Part shown: piece by piece, positions 1-8,662 of the stretch
Layout: every line of letters begins with the position of its first letter
Numbering within the stretch: position 1 is the first letter of the stretch
Source of the DNA: Candidatus Obscuribacterales bacterium
Lineage (GTDB): Bacteria; Cyanobacteriota; Vampirovibrionia; Obscuribacterales; Obscuribacteraceae
Assembly (NCBI GenBank): GCA_020050685.1
Contig: JAGVKG010000017.1
Coordinates: forward strand, 1-64,000
Reading direction: 5' to 3'
DNA length: 64,000 nt
Position numbers and translations under genes: made by a program
The notes under the pieces: model-generated
The model's database searches: none
What the model was told of the DNA's origin: nothing
The model's input: only the letters and a program-made list of their open reading frames with translations

Positions 1-747
1 AATATGAGGCTGCATTGCACGATTGATTTTGTCAATTGCATCTTGCATGGCAAAGTCTTTAGTATCCATTCTTACGTAAAACCTGTCGATTTCCCCTTCT
101 CTGGGAATCCAAGCCACGTCTGATGTTTCTGCCTGAAATACGATGATTTCAGGAACTTTTGGAAAGTCTGTGTCTATGATGCCATCGATTACGGCCCATA
201 CAATTTGTGGTCGCGTGATCGCAAAAGGTATTTCAAAATGATTCCGAACAAAGGACTGTGAACCATCCGCACCAATAATGTATCTTGACTGAATGCGCCC
301 TCCATTTGAAAGGGTCGTGAGACATCCCGTCTCATTGATCTCAATGTTTGCAATGGATGTTGAACGTTTTACCGCTGCAGCAGTCTCTCTCAGTTGCTTA
401 TCTAACAGTTTTTCTAAATGGGACTGTCCAAGCATGAGGAAGTGTTTGTGCAAACAACCCTCCAGTGCCTCCCACCATTTCGATTGTCGGGAAATAAACT
501 TTCCGTCTGCCCAAACAGAACTGGTGTTGCAGGTCTTTCCTAATGGGTAGAGTTCATCAAATAAATCAACTAACTCAAGAAGCTGTAAAGTGCGTGCGTT
601 AAGCGCATCAGCTCTGCCTACCTCTAAAGGACCATCAGACTTATCGAGTATAACAACATTGATACCACAAAGGTGTCCCAGGTAGGCACACATGAGCCCT
701 ACCGGGCCGGCGCCAACAATCACAATGTCTGCAACTTGTGTGCTCAT
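1..747 (-). CDS. FAD-dependent aromatic monooxygenase, partial (3' end beyond window)
   Basis: The reading frame is open from an ATG at 745-747 to the window edge, giving about 249 N-terminal residues. Residues 12-17 are the Rossmann dinucleotide motif GAGPVG, and GADGSQS at about 170 is the DG motif of class A flavoprotein hydroxylases (the p-hydroxybenzoate/phenol hydroxylase family), so it should bind FAD and hydroxylate an aromatic substrate using NAD(P)H and O2. Its ATG overlaps the TGA of the upstream oxygenase gene (ATGA), so translation is probably coupled. In known isonitrile clusters such as the paerucumarin pvc cluster, a flavin hydroxylase acts after PvcA and PvcB; the same role is inferred here. 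The substrate cannot be read from the sequence. Confidence 0.85.
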   Translation of the reverse strand, partial: MSTQVADIVIVGAGPVGLMCAYLGHLCGINVVILDKSDGPLEVGRADALNARTLQLLELVDLFDELYPLGKTCNTSSVWADGKFISRQSKWWEALEGCLHKHFLMLGQSHLEKLLDKQLRETAAAVKRSTSIANIEINETGCLTTLSNGGRIQSRYIIGADGSQSFVRNHFEIPFAITRPQIVWAVIDGIIDTDFPKVPEIIVFQAETSDVAWIPREGEIDRFYVRMDTKDFAMQDAIDKINRAMQPHI

Positions 748-1580
748 TGGTATGACTCCAAACCAGGATTATCAAAAGGAGGATTACTCAAAACATGAAC
801 TCGTTGAATATGACGAGGGGACTTAGAGACAAATCCTTCTCTACCATGTAATAACGAAAAATTATCTGCAATGACTACATCGCCAGTTTGCCACTCGTGG
901 GCATAGAAACAATCCGGTGAATAAAGAGCTTTTCCTAAACTTCGATGGAAAGCATCTAACTCTTCATGGTTAATGCCGGTAAATTCAAGAATTGGTGGAT
1001 TTACAAAATGACCTTTATCTTCAGAGGGATATTCATTGTAGCGAATTACTGAAAAATCCCGTTGGGGATGCTTAGTGATAACCGGCGATAGCATCTTACT
1101 GTTATAAAATTCCATTTTTCTTTGATAAGAACCAATCACTTTATTCCAAATTGCTTTTACTTCAGAAGAGGCGAACTTCAAAACTAAAATTGTGTTTGAA
1201 AAAGTTGTTGCTCCCCCTTGTCCAGGCAAAGGCGCTTTCACACAGTGAAAAATCTGATATTCAGGCACTTGTGGTCGATACATACCATCCCAATGTAGTG
1301 GCACGTGACTATGATCAAAAATGTGATCTTCCGGATTTTCTTGCTCAATTAACTCAAGTACCTTTCCAAATGGCCAAAGACTAACTTCTCCCCAGAACTC
1401 GCAATAGTTAGAAAAGTCCTCGGCATTTTGAAACGTATCAAACCCTCTTAATAAAACAAGTTGATGTTTCCTAAATAAATCACGCAAGTTCTCTATATCC
1501 AGATCTTGCACCTTCGCCTTTTCGTTCTCAGGCTCTACGAGCACACCAAATGGTTTCAGATGAGTAACTCTATGATTCAT
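744..1580 (-). CDS. PvcB/IsnB-like Fe(II)/2-oxoglutarate-dependent oxygenase (TauD family)
   Basis: This 278-residue protein has the TauD/TfdA iron triad: HWD at 96-98 supplies His and Asp, and H245 in LLHGREGF is the distal His. Arg256 or Arg260 (SPRHIQRVHV) is placed to bind 2-oxoglutarate. Length and motif spacing fit PvcB/IsnB enzymes, which oxidise the amino-acid-derived isonitrile made by PvcA, often by decarboxylative desaturation to a vinyl isonitrile. It overlaps the upstream isonitrile synthase gene by 11 bp and the downstream monooxygenase gene by 4 bp, so the three form one tight operon. Family membership is clear; assignment to isonitrile tailoring rests on the neighbours. Confidence 0.85.
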   Translation of the reverse strand: MNHRVTHLKPFGVLVEPENEKAKVQDLDIENLRDLFRKHQLVLLRGFDTFQNAEDFSNYCEFWGEVSLWPFGKVLELIEQENPEDHIFDHSHVPLHWDGMYRPQVPEYQIFHCVKAPLPGQGGATTFSNTILVLKFASSEVKAIWNKVIGSYQRKMEFYNSKMLSPVITKHPQRDFSVIRYNEYPSEDKGHFVNPPILEFTGINHEELDAFHRSLGKALYSPDCFYAHEWQTGDVVIADNFSLLHGREGFVSKSPRHIQRVHVLSNPPFDNPGLESYQ

Positions 1581-2652
1581 TTTGCACCTCTCCCCTTAAT
1601 TGATAGTGACTGGGCCGTCCATCAGAAGAATAAATTAGTTTTGCGCCTAAAGCTTCAGCTTGTGAGCGTTTCAACAAGGAAAAACCCTTCTTGCCTTCAA
1701 CAGCGACGCCATGCCAGGGAGTCATCCAGCTCTCATCTCCTATCAAACGAATTCCTAATTTCTTTGATCCACAAGTTTGTGGATGAATAGACAGTCGAAC
1801 TGCCTCAGGAAAATGCTCGAAAAGTAATTTACTCCAGGCATTACTTCTTCTTATGACCTCATATGCTTTAGCGCGAGCCTCTTTTTGGACGGCGGAACGA
1901 CTTTTCGTTTGTCCCGCATGAATGGCATCTTCAAATAAAAAACGAGTAATTCCACTGTACATACGATTTGCCTCTTGTTCATCAATGCTTGCTGATGGAT
2001 TTGCACCGTTGCGAATCCTGAGCTTGAGAAAGTCCAGGGTTTGCCCAAAGCATTTCATGAGTTCGTCACGCATTTGAACAAAGTTAAGTCCTTTATAAAA
2101 GTGATCAAGATTGAAAATTATTATGTCCGAAAGAGCCATTTCCTTCATAAGTCTATTTAGCTCAACTTGGTAGTCGGTCACATTATTTTCGTTCATTCCA
2201 ACCACATCACTAAAAACCCTTCCATCTGAACACAGAAAAATTCTAATACCCGGTGCATAAATGTTTCTTATTCGCTGACAAAGTGTGCCCAAGAAATTAA
2301 GAGCAAGTCTTTCAGCAAAATCTGGCAGAGGCCCCAGAACTTTTTCAGGGTTTGGGGATTTTCCTGGGAAGGCCGGCAATATAAAGGTTACAGGCTCATT
2401 CTTTTTGACAGCGGAGATAATTCTTTGCAATGGTAGTGAAGCGCACTTTTCACACCCCAAACCACATACGCTAACACCCTCCGGGACACGGCGAAAAGTC
2501 ATTACCTCAGCTAATATTCTTTTGGCAATTCCCATAGAAATTTCGCTATCTAATTGCTCTTGCCTTGCGCTGATTCGATTTACAGCACTTGATGATTTAA
2601 TTACCGGTGCAATTGCCACCGGCGAAACCAGACTACTCAAACTCACATTCAT
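1570..2652 (-). CDS. pvcA: Isonitrile (isocyanide) synthase, PvcA/IsnA/DIT1 family
   Basis: This 360-residue protein has the hallmark blocks of the DIT1_PvcA family: FPGKSPNPEKVLGPLPD near residue 95, FLCSDGRVFSDVVG near 140, and RLSIHPQ...KLGIRL near 290. Enzymes of this family convert the amino group of L-Tyr or L-Trp to an isonitrile, using ribulose 5-phosphate as the carbon donor. A C-x2-C pair (GLGCEKCAS, about residue 68) lies in the N-terminal part. It is first in a three-gene operon with a PvcB-type oxygenase and a flavin monooxygenase. The start at 2652 is weakly supported because only a poor GAGAAA-type ribosome site precedes it. Whether Tyr or Trp is used cannot be told by eye. Confidence 0.88.
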   Translation of the reverse strand: MNVSLSSLVSPVAIAPVIKSSSAVNRISARQEQLDSEISMGIAKRILAEVMTFRRVPEGVSVCGLGCEKCASLPLQRIISAVKKNEPVTFILPAFPGKSPNPEKVLGPLPDFAERLALNFLGTLCQRIRNIYAPGIRIFLCSDGRVFSDVVGMNENNVTDYQVELNRLMKEMALSDIIIFNLDHFYKGLNFVQMRDELMKCFGQTLDFLKLRIRNGANPSASIDEQEANRMYSGITRFLFEDAIHAGQTKSRSAVQKEARAKAYEVIRRSNAWSKLLFEHFPEAVRLSIHPQTCGSKKLGIRLIGDESWMTPWHGVAVEGKKGFSLLKRSQAEALGAKLIYSSDGRPSHYQLRGEVQNES

Positions 2653-2722
2653 AACAATTTCTCGCTTTCTTCAAAAAATGTTTTTGTAAAAAATTTATTT
2701 CGGTGTAGAATTGCATACAAAA

Positions 2723-2756
2723 AGAAGCCGAACCCTGTGGTGGGAGTTCGGCTTCT
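2723..2756 (-). terminator. Intrinsic terminator or attenuator in the pvcA leader
   Basis: On the minus strand AGAAGCCGAAC pairs perfectly with GTTCGGCTTCT (11 bp, 12-nt loop) and is followed at once by TTTTTG. It lies about 70 bases upstream of the pvcA start in the same orientation, with another hairpin just before it. It therefore reads as an attenuator inside the operon's own leader, not only as the end of another transcript. Confidence 0.75.
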
Positions 2757-2768
2757 GACATTTGCTAG

Positions 2769-2818
2769 TACGGCTATGTCACCCGAGGCTCCCCTCTGGC
2801 TTGATATGCATAGCCGTA
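2769..2818 (-). promoter_or_regulatory. Candidate leader-RNA hairpin upstream of the pvcA attenuator
   Basis: TACGGCTATG (2769-2778) is perfectly complementary to CATAGCCGTA (2809-2818). The 10-bp stem encloses a 30-nt interior that can form a small GAGG/CCTC hairpin. The layout, closed domain then terminator then first gene, is that of a riboswitch or attenuated leader. I do not recognise a known aptamer class. A weak minus-strand promoter (TTGTCT, 16 bp, ACTAAT) lies at about 2849-2876. Confidence 0.5.
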
Positions 2819-2901
2819 ATAGCAATTCCGCACGATTTTACCGGTCCTTATTAGTAGACATAGAACTGAAAAGACAAATAAGTAAGATCAAAAAACAAAA
2901 A

Positions 2902-2923
2902 GACCGCAGATATGACTGCGGTC
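2902..2923 (-). terminator. Intrinsic terminator downstream of the selB operon
   Basis: On the minus strand GACCGCAG and CTGCGGTC form an 8-bp stem around a 6-nt loop, followed by TTTTTGTTTTTTG. It stops transcripts arriving from the selB/3085-3666 unit and so separates that unit from the pvcA operon. Confidence 0.8.
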
Positions 2924-3084
2924 CACCATAGAATCAATACGCGAAAGCGTGCTCAGCCCTGGTGAACCTCCAAAAAACAATAATAGTAATAGCTGCGATT
3001 CAAGATTTCTTCTCCAAACTTGATACCAGGGTAATCGCATAAATCTTGCGCGTCAACACCTTGAGAACTTTGGTTAACACGCAA
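2924..3084. other. Intergenic stretch with interleaved inverted repeats, possible structured RNA
   Basis: No gene is visible here. It holds ACGC-GAAA-GCGT (2939-2950), CCCTGGT/ACCAGGG (2957-2963 and 3025-3031), TGCGATT/AATCGCA (2994-3000 and 3033-3039) and CAAGATTT/AAATCTTG (3001-3008 and 3041-3048). The last two pairs are interleaved, so they are mutually exclusive or pseudoknot-like. The stretch is either the 3' UTR of the 3085-3666 gene or a small RNA. Confidence 0.35.
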
Positions 3085-3666
3085 TTAATTGCAGCAACCA
3101 TTTTTGGTTTCTACAGTCTCATGAATCACCATTGGATAGCCAGTATTTGGATCTTCAATTGGTTTGAGGTTGGTAGCAGTAGCCCAAACAATAAATTGAT
3201 TGGCGCCATCAGTGAGAATCACAATGGTGTTCGGATCGCAAATCCAAGCTCCGGACCAAGCTTTATCCAATCTGCTTTGTCCATTGATAATCGGAATGCC
3301 TCGTATTGTCGGATCGCAAGCATAGGCAAACTGATAGTACGTGCGAAACACACTCTTACTTTGCGGAATGATTCTGCTATCAGGCTGCGACATGCCGACA
3401 GTTTTGTAGGCGTTCAACAAAAGATCATCAATCTCAGGAATTTGTTTGGGGAATTGGCTATGAGTTAGACGATAGTAGCGAAGAAAGGCGGCAGTCTGTT
3501 GCACTTGCCGGATCAAATCTTGCTGCCCAAGTCCCATTCCACCATTAAGCTGTGCTTGAGTGGCCGGCGGCATCAATCCAAATGTGATCACAGTCACCGC
3601 TGCCAACACAATCGCATTCTTAAAAATTGACAGCATCAGAAGCACCTTAACCAACGTTTCCCACAT
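3085..3666 (-). CDS. Secreted protein of unknown function
   Basis: The frame is open from 3843, but the likely start is the ATG at 3664-3666. It avoids overlap with selB, has an AGG ribosome site seven bases upstream, and begins a credible signal peptide (basic/hydrophobic stretch ending PATQAQ). The mature protein of about 155 residues has a helical segment, then a region with spaced cysteines (ACDP, WICDP, and a CC near the C-terminus). No family was recognised. It starts 13 bases after the selB stop and is probably co-transcribed with it; a role in selenium metabolism is not implied by anything in the protein itself. Confidence 0.6.
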   Translation of the reverse strand: MWETLVKVLLMLSIFKNAIVLAAVTVITFGLMPPATQAQLNGGMGLGQQDLIRQVQQTAAFLRYYRLTHSQFPKQIPEIDDLLLNAYKTVGMSQPDSRIIPQSKSVFRTYYQFAYACDPTIRGIPIINGQSRLDKAWSGAWICDPNTIVILTDGANQFIVWATATNLKPIEDPNTGYPMVIHETVETKNGCCN

Positions 3667-3679
3667 TATAACCTGCGCT

Positions 3680-5629
3680 TTAATCAACTCCTCGCAAGAG
3701 AACTCGTCCGGACGGAAGTCGCCTTGTAATTTGGTGATCATCAAAGTACCCAAGCAATGGCATGACATACTTTCTTGACGTATTGAGCGCTGCTCGTAAA
3801 TCGCCTGGAGCAATGTCTTTCTTAGCTTGCCACAACTTTGCAATTTCTCGATGCACCAAGTTCAAGCTTTCCTTTGATGCGGCGAACTCATGACCAAGAA
3901 CAAAGGCTTTCTGATTCTCGGACAAAAAGGTAAGAACGCTACGCGTTTGCGAAACTGTACACTGACACTGCTTCGCTAACTCATCTATTTCTAAGCACAA
4001 ATGAATGTTCAATTGATTGAGTATTTTTTCTGCCAGAGTTGACTTCTCTGATCTTATTTCTTCAGAAATCTTCTTGTGCGGCAAACGCAACTTATCGCTT
4101 TCCTTCAGGACTTTGCCTTTTGCCGTCAGTTCATCGACGAAGGTTTGAAATGCCTTACGATCCAAACCAGTTGAGGACCGCAAACTTTCTAATGAAAGTC
4201 CCGCCTCCGAATCAGCCTTTTGCAAACGCCCTTCCAGCCCTTGCCACAAACCGGCAACAGCTTTTCGGCTGGCTAGGTATTCATCAATCTGCATTATGGA
4301 TTCACAAGCAATCAACTCGTCAACGGTCTTCTCGAGAAATCTTGGGGCGAGAAATTTTTCCAAGCTCTCAGAGCGAATAACCGATTGTGGACTTGAAGAA
4401 AGATACCATTCGATTGCCTCGCTCCACTTTCCAGCCAACAAGAAAGTGGCAAGTTCAGACATCTTTACCCGAGTCAGCCAGCGTGGACGATCAGACATGA
4501 GGAGATGACCGCCATCGATGGTATCGTCAGCAAATCTAACTAACATTCGATCGGATGGCCATGCCACCAAAGGCACAGATAGAACAATTTGAGCGATGGA
4601 ACGACTGTCGCTTTGATCGTCAGAAAGCCTTTCGACCCACGACAGTCGTCCCGGACATTCTGCTGTACCATGATAAACACGTACTGCCTCGCCAACATGA
4701 TCGGCTGCCTTATATCCAGGCGACTCTGGCGACTTGCCGCTCAGTTCGACAACAATTTTTTCTGTTGGACTAATTTCCTTGCCAACCAGAACATCGCCCC
4801 GCGTCAATTTCTCCTTATTGGCACCATCTGCCCGTATCGCCAAATTTACAGCCAGTCGTTGACCGGAGAACGCAGATTGAACTTCCTGTCCAAATGTTTC
4901 CAATCGTCTAACCCGAGCCCGCGCTCCTGCCGGTTCAATTTCGACTTGATCGCCAACTTGAATTTGTCCGGCAACCAGCGTTCCTGTAACCACGGTGCCA
5001 AATCCAGGTTTGGCAAACACACGATCAATTGGTAAAAACGCAGCCTCGGCATTTGCCGATTGATCAACCTTCTTCTTTTGAAATTCAACAAGAGTTCGAC
5101 CAAGAACCGATTTCAATTCATCCAATCCGTGCATCGTTTTACTCGACACAGAAAGGCAATCAATCAATTCAAAATTATGTGCATCAACCAAGTTCTCGAC
5201 CTGACTTTTGACAATCTGGATTTGTTGATCATCAGCCAAATCCGCCTTAGTCAAACAAACGACAACGCAGCTAACACCAATCAGACTCAGAATATTTGCA
5301 TGCTGTCTGGTCTGAGGCATCACGCCTTCATCTGCTGCCACCACCAGTAGTGCCATGTCAATTCCACCCACACCGGCGATCATGTTTTTGAGAAACTTGC
5401 CATGACCTGGAACATCGATAAAGCCGCAGATTACATCGTCACCAATTTTGAGATGGGCAAAACCAAGGTCCGTGGTCATGCCACGTTCCTTCTCTTCCTT
5501 TAACCTATCGGGATCGTGCCCGGTCAGCGCCTTAAGCAAAGAGGTCTTACCATGATCGACATGTCCTGCCGTCGCCACGGTAAAGTGCCTTATACTGCTT
5601 TGCAACGCCTGCTGAAGGATAATCTTCAC
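3680..5629 (-). CDS. selB: Selenocysteine-specific translation elongation factor SelB
   Basis: This 649-residue GTPase has G1 GHVDHGKT at 22-29, G3 DVPGHG at 72-77 and G4 TKAD at 127-130. EF-Tu-like beta-barrel domains follow, then a long C-terminal half of winged-helix character ending in [18 protein letters not shown], typical of SelB's mRNA-binding domain 4. The length matches the family (about 610-640). SelB brings selenocysteyl-tRNA to in-frame UGA codons marked by a SECIS hairpin, so this organism should make selenoproteins. selA, selC and selD are not in the window. Confidence 0.93.
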   Translation of the reverse strand: MKIILQQALQSSIRHFTVATAGHVDHGKTSLLKALTGHDPDRLKEEKERGMTTDLGFAHLKIGDDVICGFIDVPGHGKFLKNMIAGVGGIDMALLVVAADEGVMPQTRQHANILSLIGVSCVVVCLTKADLADDQQIQIVKSQVENLVDAHNFELIDCLSVSSKTMHGLDELKSVLGRTLVEFQKKKVDQSANAEAAFLPIDRVFAKPGFGTVVTGTLVAGQIQVGDQVEIEPAGARARVRRLETFGQEVQSAFSGQRLAVNLAIRADGANKEKLTRGDVLVGKEISPTEKIVVELSGKSPESPGYKAADHVGEAVRVYHGTAECPGRLSWVERLSDDQSDSRSIAQIVLSVPLVAWPSDRMLVRFADDTIDGGHLLMSDRPRWLTRVKMSELATFLLAGKWSEAIEWYLSSSPQSVIRSESLEKFLAPRFLEKTVDELIACESIMQIDEYLASRKAVAGLWQGLEGRLQKADSEAGLSLESLRSSTGLDRKAFQTFVDELTAKGKVLKESDKLRLPHKKISEEIRSEKSTLAEKILNQLNIHLCLEIDELAKQCQCTVSQTRSVLTFLSENQKAFVLGHEFAASKESLNLVHREIAKLWQAKKDIAPGDLRAALNTSRKYVMPLLGYFDDHQITRRLPSGRVLLRGVD

Positions 5630-5795
5630 CCCACTTGATATCGCGGAAATTTCCGACCTGCTGGAATTATCGCGCCGAATCGCGTTTACATACTTAGGTG
5701 AGACTAATTATTCCATCTTATAGCCCGAGTAAAATTTGCTAAGTGTCACAACCATGGGTTGAGCGCCGCAAAGATCCTACTAAGAGGTACAGACC

Positions 5796-6407
5796 GTGAT
5801 TCATGAAATGTTAGATCCCATTTTGAATGCCATCAAAGATGGCGTCGCCTCTTGGGGATATGTGGGCGTGATGGTTATGATGGCGATTGAATCGGCAAAC
5901 ATTCCGCTGCCATCGGAAGCAATTATGCCGACTGCAGGAATTCTCGTGCAGCAAGGCAAAATGAATATTCACCTTGCTGCATTGGCAGGTGCAATTGGTT
6001 GCGTGCTTGGCTCAATTCCTTCGTACTTCCTCGGTCTTTATGGTGGCAGACCATTTTTAGAAAAATACGGTCGCTATCTTTTGTTGCGCCCGAAAGATTT
6101 GGAATATGCCGATAGTTGGGTCGACCGCTTTGGTGATATCACATTCTTCATCTGCCGGATGTTGCCTGTCGTTCGCACCTTCATTTCATTTCCTGCCGGC
6201 GTACTGAAAGCGCACTTCGGCATGTTCTTAGCCTTCACTTTTATCGGTTCACTTATTTGGTGCTATTTCCTCACCTGGGTCGGAATCAAATTCGGCGAGA
6301 ACATGGAAATGTTCACCGGACTTTGGCACAAATTTGACTTGGCGATTGTTCTTTTCGTTGTCGCAGGATTCGGCTACTACTTATATCGCCACCTCAAACA
6401 CGACTAA
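5796..6407 (+). CDS. DedA family membrane protein
   Basis: This 203-residue protein has several membrane segments and the DedA/VTT signature: an acidic residue before IPLPSEAIMP near residue 37, and FFICRMLPVVRTFISFPAG near 125. DedA proteins sit in the cytoplasmic membrane and are linked to lipid scrambling or undecaprenyl-phosphate recycling and to membrane-potential homeostasis. The GTG at 5796 is preferred because AAGAGG lies eight bases upstream; the in-frame ATG at 5808 is too far from it. It is divergent from selB, separated by a 166-bp promoter region. Confidence 0.88.
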   Translation: MIHEMLDPILNAIKDGVASWGYVGVMVMMAIESANIPLPSEAIMPTAGILVQQGKMNIHLAALAGAIGCVLGSIPSYFLGLYGGRPFLEKYGRYLLLRPKDLEYADSWVDRFGDITFFICRMLPVVRTFISFPAGVLKAHFGMFLAFTFIGSLIWCYFLTWVGIKFGENMEMFTGLWHKFDLAIVLFVVAGFGYYLYRHLKHD

Positions 6408-6422
6408 TTCCAGTCGCGCTGT

Positions 6423-7205
6423 TTACGGACCGTATTTCACCAACATTACTGGTAGCCATAGACCGGGCTCGGCTGCGGTCTCTGGAAGATTGCAATAGTC
6501 GGCCATTTGCTCTGCATCCTTCAAGTTTCGAATCAAACCAAACTCACCCAAATCAATGGAAAGTTTTTCCTTCGCATCTCTTTGCAAATAATTACAGAGC
6601 CAACTGCAACTGAATCCGCACGATTGATCAAAACAGGCAATCTCAAATCCTAATATCTCTCCACCAGCGGCACACGGCTTTCCTTGCTGCAAGAGCTCGC
6701 ATTCCGGCGAGTATAAATTCTCATTACCTGCGGCAGCTTTCGCATGCTCATCCAGAATGATCTTTGCGTGCTTGTCCAAAACACCAAGACCAATTATGTC
6801 CTTGCTTAGCTGACATTCTGATTGCTGAAAGAATTTGCTTAGTAAATTACGAGCAGTATCCAGTGAAGAAAAATATGATGGCCAAACAATCTCATTTGCG
6901 CGTACTTGTTCGAGACAATACTTTCGCAGCTCCGGAAAGTCGGCAGAAGACAACTGCCACTTTTGAAGAATTGCTGCAACTGCATCATTTTCTTCTTGGT
7001 TGAAACACCAAGTGTCGGGAAGGTGGGGAGCAATGTCGTGGGCAATGGAAATTACCGGCTTTCCGGCAAGCTCAGGGAAGTGCTCGATCGGCAAGCGGGT
7101 CTGGCAACCAATTAGGTAACCACAACTGACAAAGTGATTAAGCCCCGCATCCATGGTCCAAATCATAGCAAACGACCAAACCTCAAGCCCAAAGTTGCTA
7201 GTCAT
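6423..7205 (-). CDS. Hypothetical protein, cysteine-containing
   Basis: The 260-residue frame has balanced composition and no signal peptide. Cysteines cluster in ACFDQSCGFSCSWLCNYL near residue 195, suggesting a possible metal site or disulphides. An in-frame ATG at 7166 (MIWTMDAG) is an alternative start; neither start has a good ribosome site. No family was recognised. It converges on dedA, with 15 bp between the two stops. Confidence 0.55.
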   Translation of the reverse strand: MTSNFGLEVWSFAMIWTMDAGLNHFVSCGYLIGCQTRLPIEHFPELAGKPVISIAHDIAPHLPDTWCFNQEENDAVAAILQKWQLSSADFPELRKYCLEQVRANEIVWPSYFSSLDTARNLLSKFFQQSECQLSKDIIGLGVLDKHAKIILDEHAKAAAGNENLYSPECELLQQGKPCAAGGEILGFEIACFDQSCGFSCSWLCNYLQRDAKEKLSIDLGEFGLIRNLKDAEQMADYCNLPETAAEPGLWLPVMLVKYGP

Positions 7206-7319
7206 CTTGATTTACTCAATGCCTTCTTGCCTAAAGAACAAATCTTCCAGTCATACAACCAAGCAATTTCCCTTGGTTATCTCTGGCACGAGTTCGGCGA
7301 TCTAAATCTTATTTTGTGA

Positions 7320-7703
7320 CTACGGCTTCTTGAACTGCCGGCGTCGGGTGTCTTGTCTAATCTCCAACAATTCGCGCAATTGCTGCTGGCGATCTGGACC
7401 ATCCCATTTCTTCAGCCATTCGGATATTGCTTGTTGGATCATGCCACTCTTATCGGGCGAGTGCGTGCCATACATTCTCTTCAGTTCAAGCCAAATTGAT
7501 TGCAAGGCAGCCAATTGTTCGGTCGGTAAATTGACGGTATAAGCGGCAAACTTGCCGGTTGAATAGGCAATCGGTGAAGTCTCACCCTCTACGGCAAATG
7601 ACTGCTCACCGGTTTCGTCCTCGAGAAGCTCATCTTTTTCTGGTTCTGTGTTTGTTTCTTCAACAGACATGCCGACATCACCCGCGTTTTTTGACTTTCG
7701 CAC
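7320..7703 (-). CDS. Small protein with ribbon-helix-helix-like C-terminal half
   Basis: It has 127 residues. Residues 1-50 are acidic and probably disordered. From about residue 52, KFAAYTVNLPTEQLAALQ is a candidate beta strand plus helix, followed by a second helix SGMIQQAISEWLKKW, which is the order found in ribbon-helix-helix DNA-binding proteins (CopG/ParD type). The tail is basic. A DNA-binding role is inference from this pattern. A 7-bp inverted repeat (7257-7278) lies between its stop and the next minus-strand gene. Confidence 0.5.
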   Translation of the reverse strand: MRKSKNAGDVGMSVEETNTEPEKDELLEDETGEQSFAVEGETSPIAYSTGKFAAYTVNLPTEQLAALQSIWLELKRMYGTHSPDKSGMIQQAISEWLKKWDGPDRQQQLRELLEIRQDTRRRQFKKP

Positions 7704-7756
7704 TGCATTATTCTAGCTTCTGATAACAAAATTAGCAGCAATTTTTTTTAAGCGCT

Positions 7757-7774
7757 CCGTTACGCTGGTAACGG
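7757..7774. repeat. Intergenic hairpin near an interspersed-repeat motif
   Basis: CCGTTAC and GTAACGG form a 7-bp stem with a 4-nt loop. The CGCTCCGT at its left edge (7753-7760) matches one arm of the repeat found at 50543-50569 and 53666-53701. No T-run follows on either strand, so it is not a standard terminator. A 13-bp palindrome lies at 7785-7797. Confidence 0.35.
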
Positions 7775-7889
7775 CTTTCGCATGGTGGGATTCCCACGCC
7801 AGATCTTGCTTTTTTCCTCAAAACATTGACAATTAGACTTACCTGGGCGTTGTCAACAAACCCAGCGAGCCGGAGCCCCATAGCAATTT

Positions 7890-8504
7890 ATGCTGTACGA
7901 AATAGCCAGAGAAACAATTAGACGCATCGTTCACGACAAGATCCTATTGGCTCTTGTCATTTTTGGCATTATGGCCTTCTTCTACAACGGCATGAATTCT
8001 AATTCAAACCACGAGCCTTCAGTCGGCAAGGACGACGGCAGTAACCAAGTAGCACAAGACAATCGAGCCTCTGAAATGGGCAGCCAAGCAGCAGTGGGCG
8101 TAGACCCCAAATTGGCAACCGATTTTGTCCACTGGTGGTTGACAAGCGCCATGGATTATTCCCAGCAGACAGGCAAAAAGAATCACGAACAAGCATTTGG
8201 ATGGATGAGCCCCCAAGCGGTAACCGCCTTCCAGCAAGCTTATTGGTCACAGCCTGTAGCCGACGGCATTGTCGCCGGCACATTGGTTGCCGCATTTCAG
8301 CCCACCTCCGTTATCGCGGAAGCTGTCAATCCGGATGGCTCTGTGGTGGTTGGCGTCACCGGCACTCTGGTTTACCAAGCCGGCGGTCAGCCAGCTAGCC
8401 AAAAAATAGTTGCAGACCTTTTAATCCGGCGCGAAAGAGCCGGCCTAAGGGTCGCTGGGCTTTACAATCGCACCGCCCAGACTTCAAGCGGCTCGGTACT
8501 TTAG
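7890..8504 (+). CDS. Membrane-anchored protein of unknown function
   Basis: The 204-residue protein starts with a short basic segment and one transmembrane helix (LLALVIFGIMAFFYNGM, about residues 19-35), then a low-complexity linker. A soluble domain from about residue 72 begins FVHWWLTSAMDYS and ends in several beta strands. A single N-terminal anchor plus an NTF2-like alpha/beta domain resembles VirB8/TraE-like proteins, but I cannot support that homology by eye. Function unknown. It lies just upstream of tRNA-Phe on the same strand. Confidence 0.6.
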   Translation: MLYEIARETIRRIVHDKILLALVIFGIMAFFYNGMNSNSNHEPSVGKDDGSNQVAQDNRASEMGSQAAVGVDPKLATDFVHWWLTSAMDYSQQTGKKNHEQAFGWMSPQAVTAFQQAYWSQPVADGIVAGTLVAAFQPTSVIAEAVNPDGSVVVGVTGTLVYQAGGQPASQKIVADLLIRRERAGLRVAGLYNRTAQTSSGSVL

Positions 8505-8577
8505 CAAACTTTGTGGTAATATTTTTTGCTGTCTTTGCGGCCAATATTCAAGGGGCTGCGCCAGACACCAATAACGT

Positions 8578-8650
<73 letters not shown>

Positions 8651-8662
8651 ATTTTTTTTGCG

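Noticed and set aside
2899-2932. T-box riboswitch-like GGTGGACCGC before a terminator on the minus strand
   Set aside because: The core TGGNACCG has one base missing, and no specifier stem I could be made out upstream. It sits at the end of the selB unit, not directly before a gene.
7134-7319. Plus-strand 61-codon frame across the gap between two minus-strand genes
   Set aside because: Mostly antisense to the 6423-7205 gene, with no ribosome site or recognisable domain.
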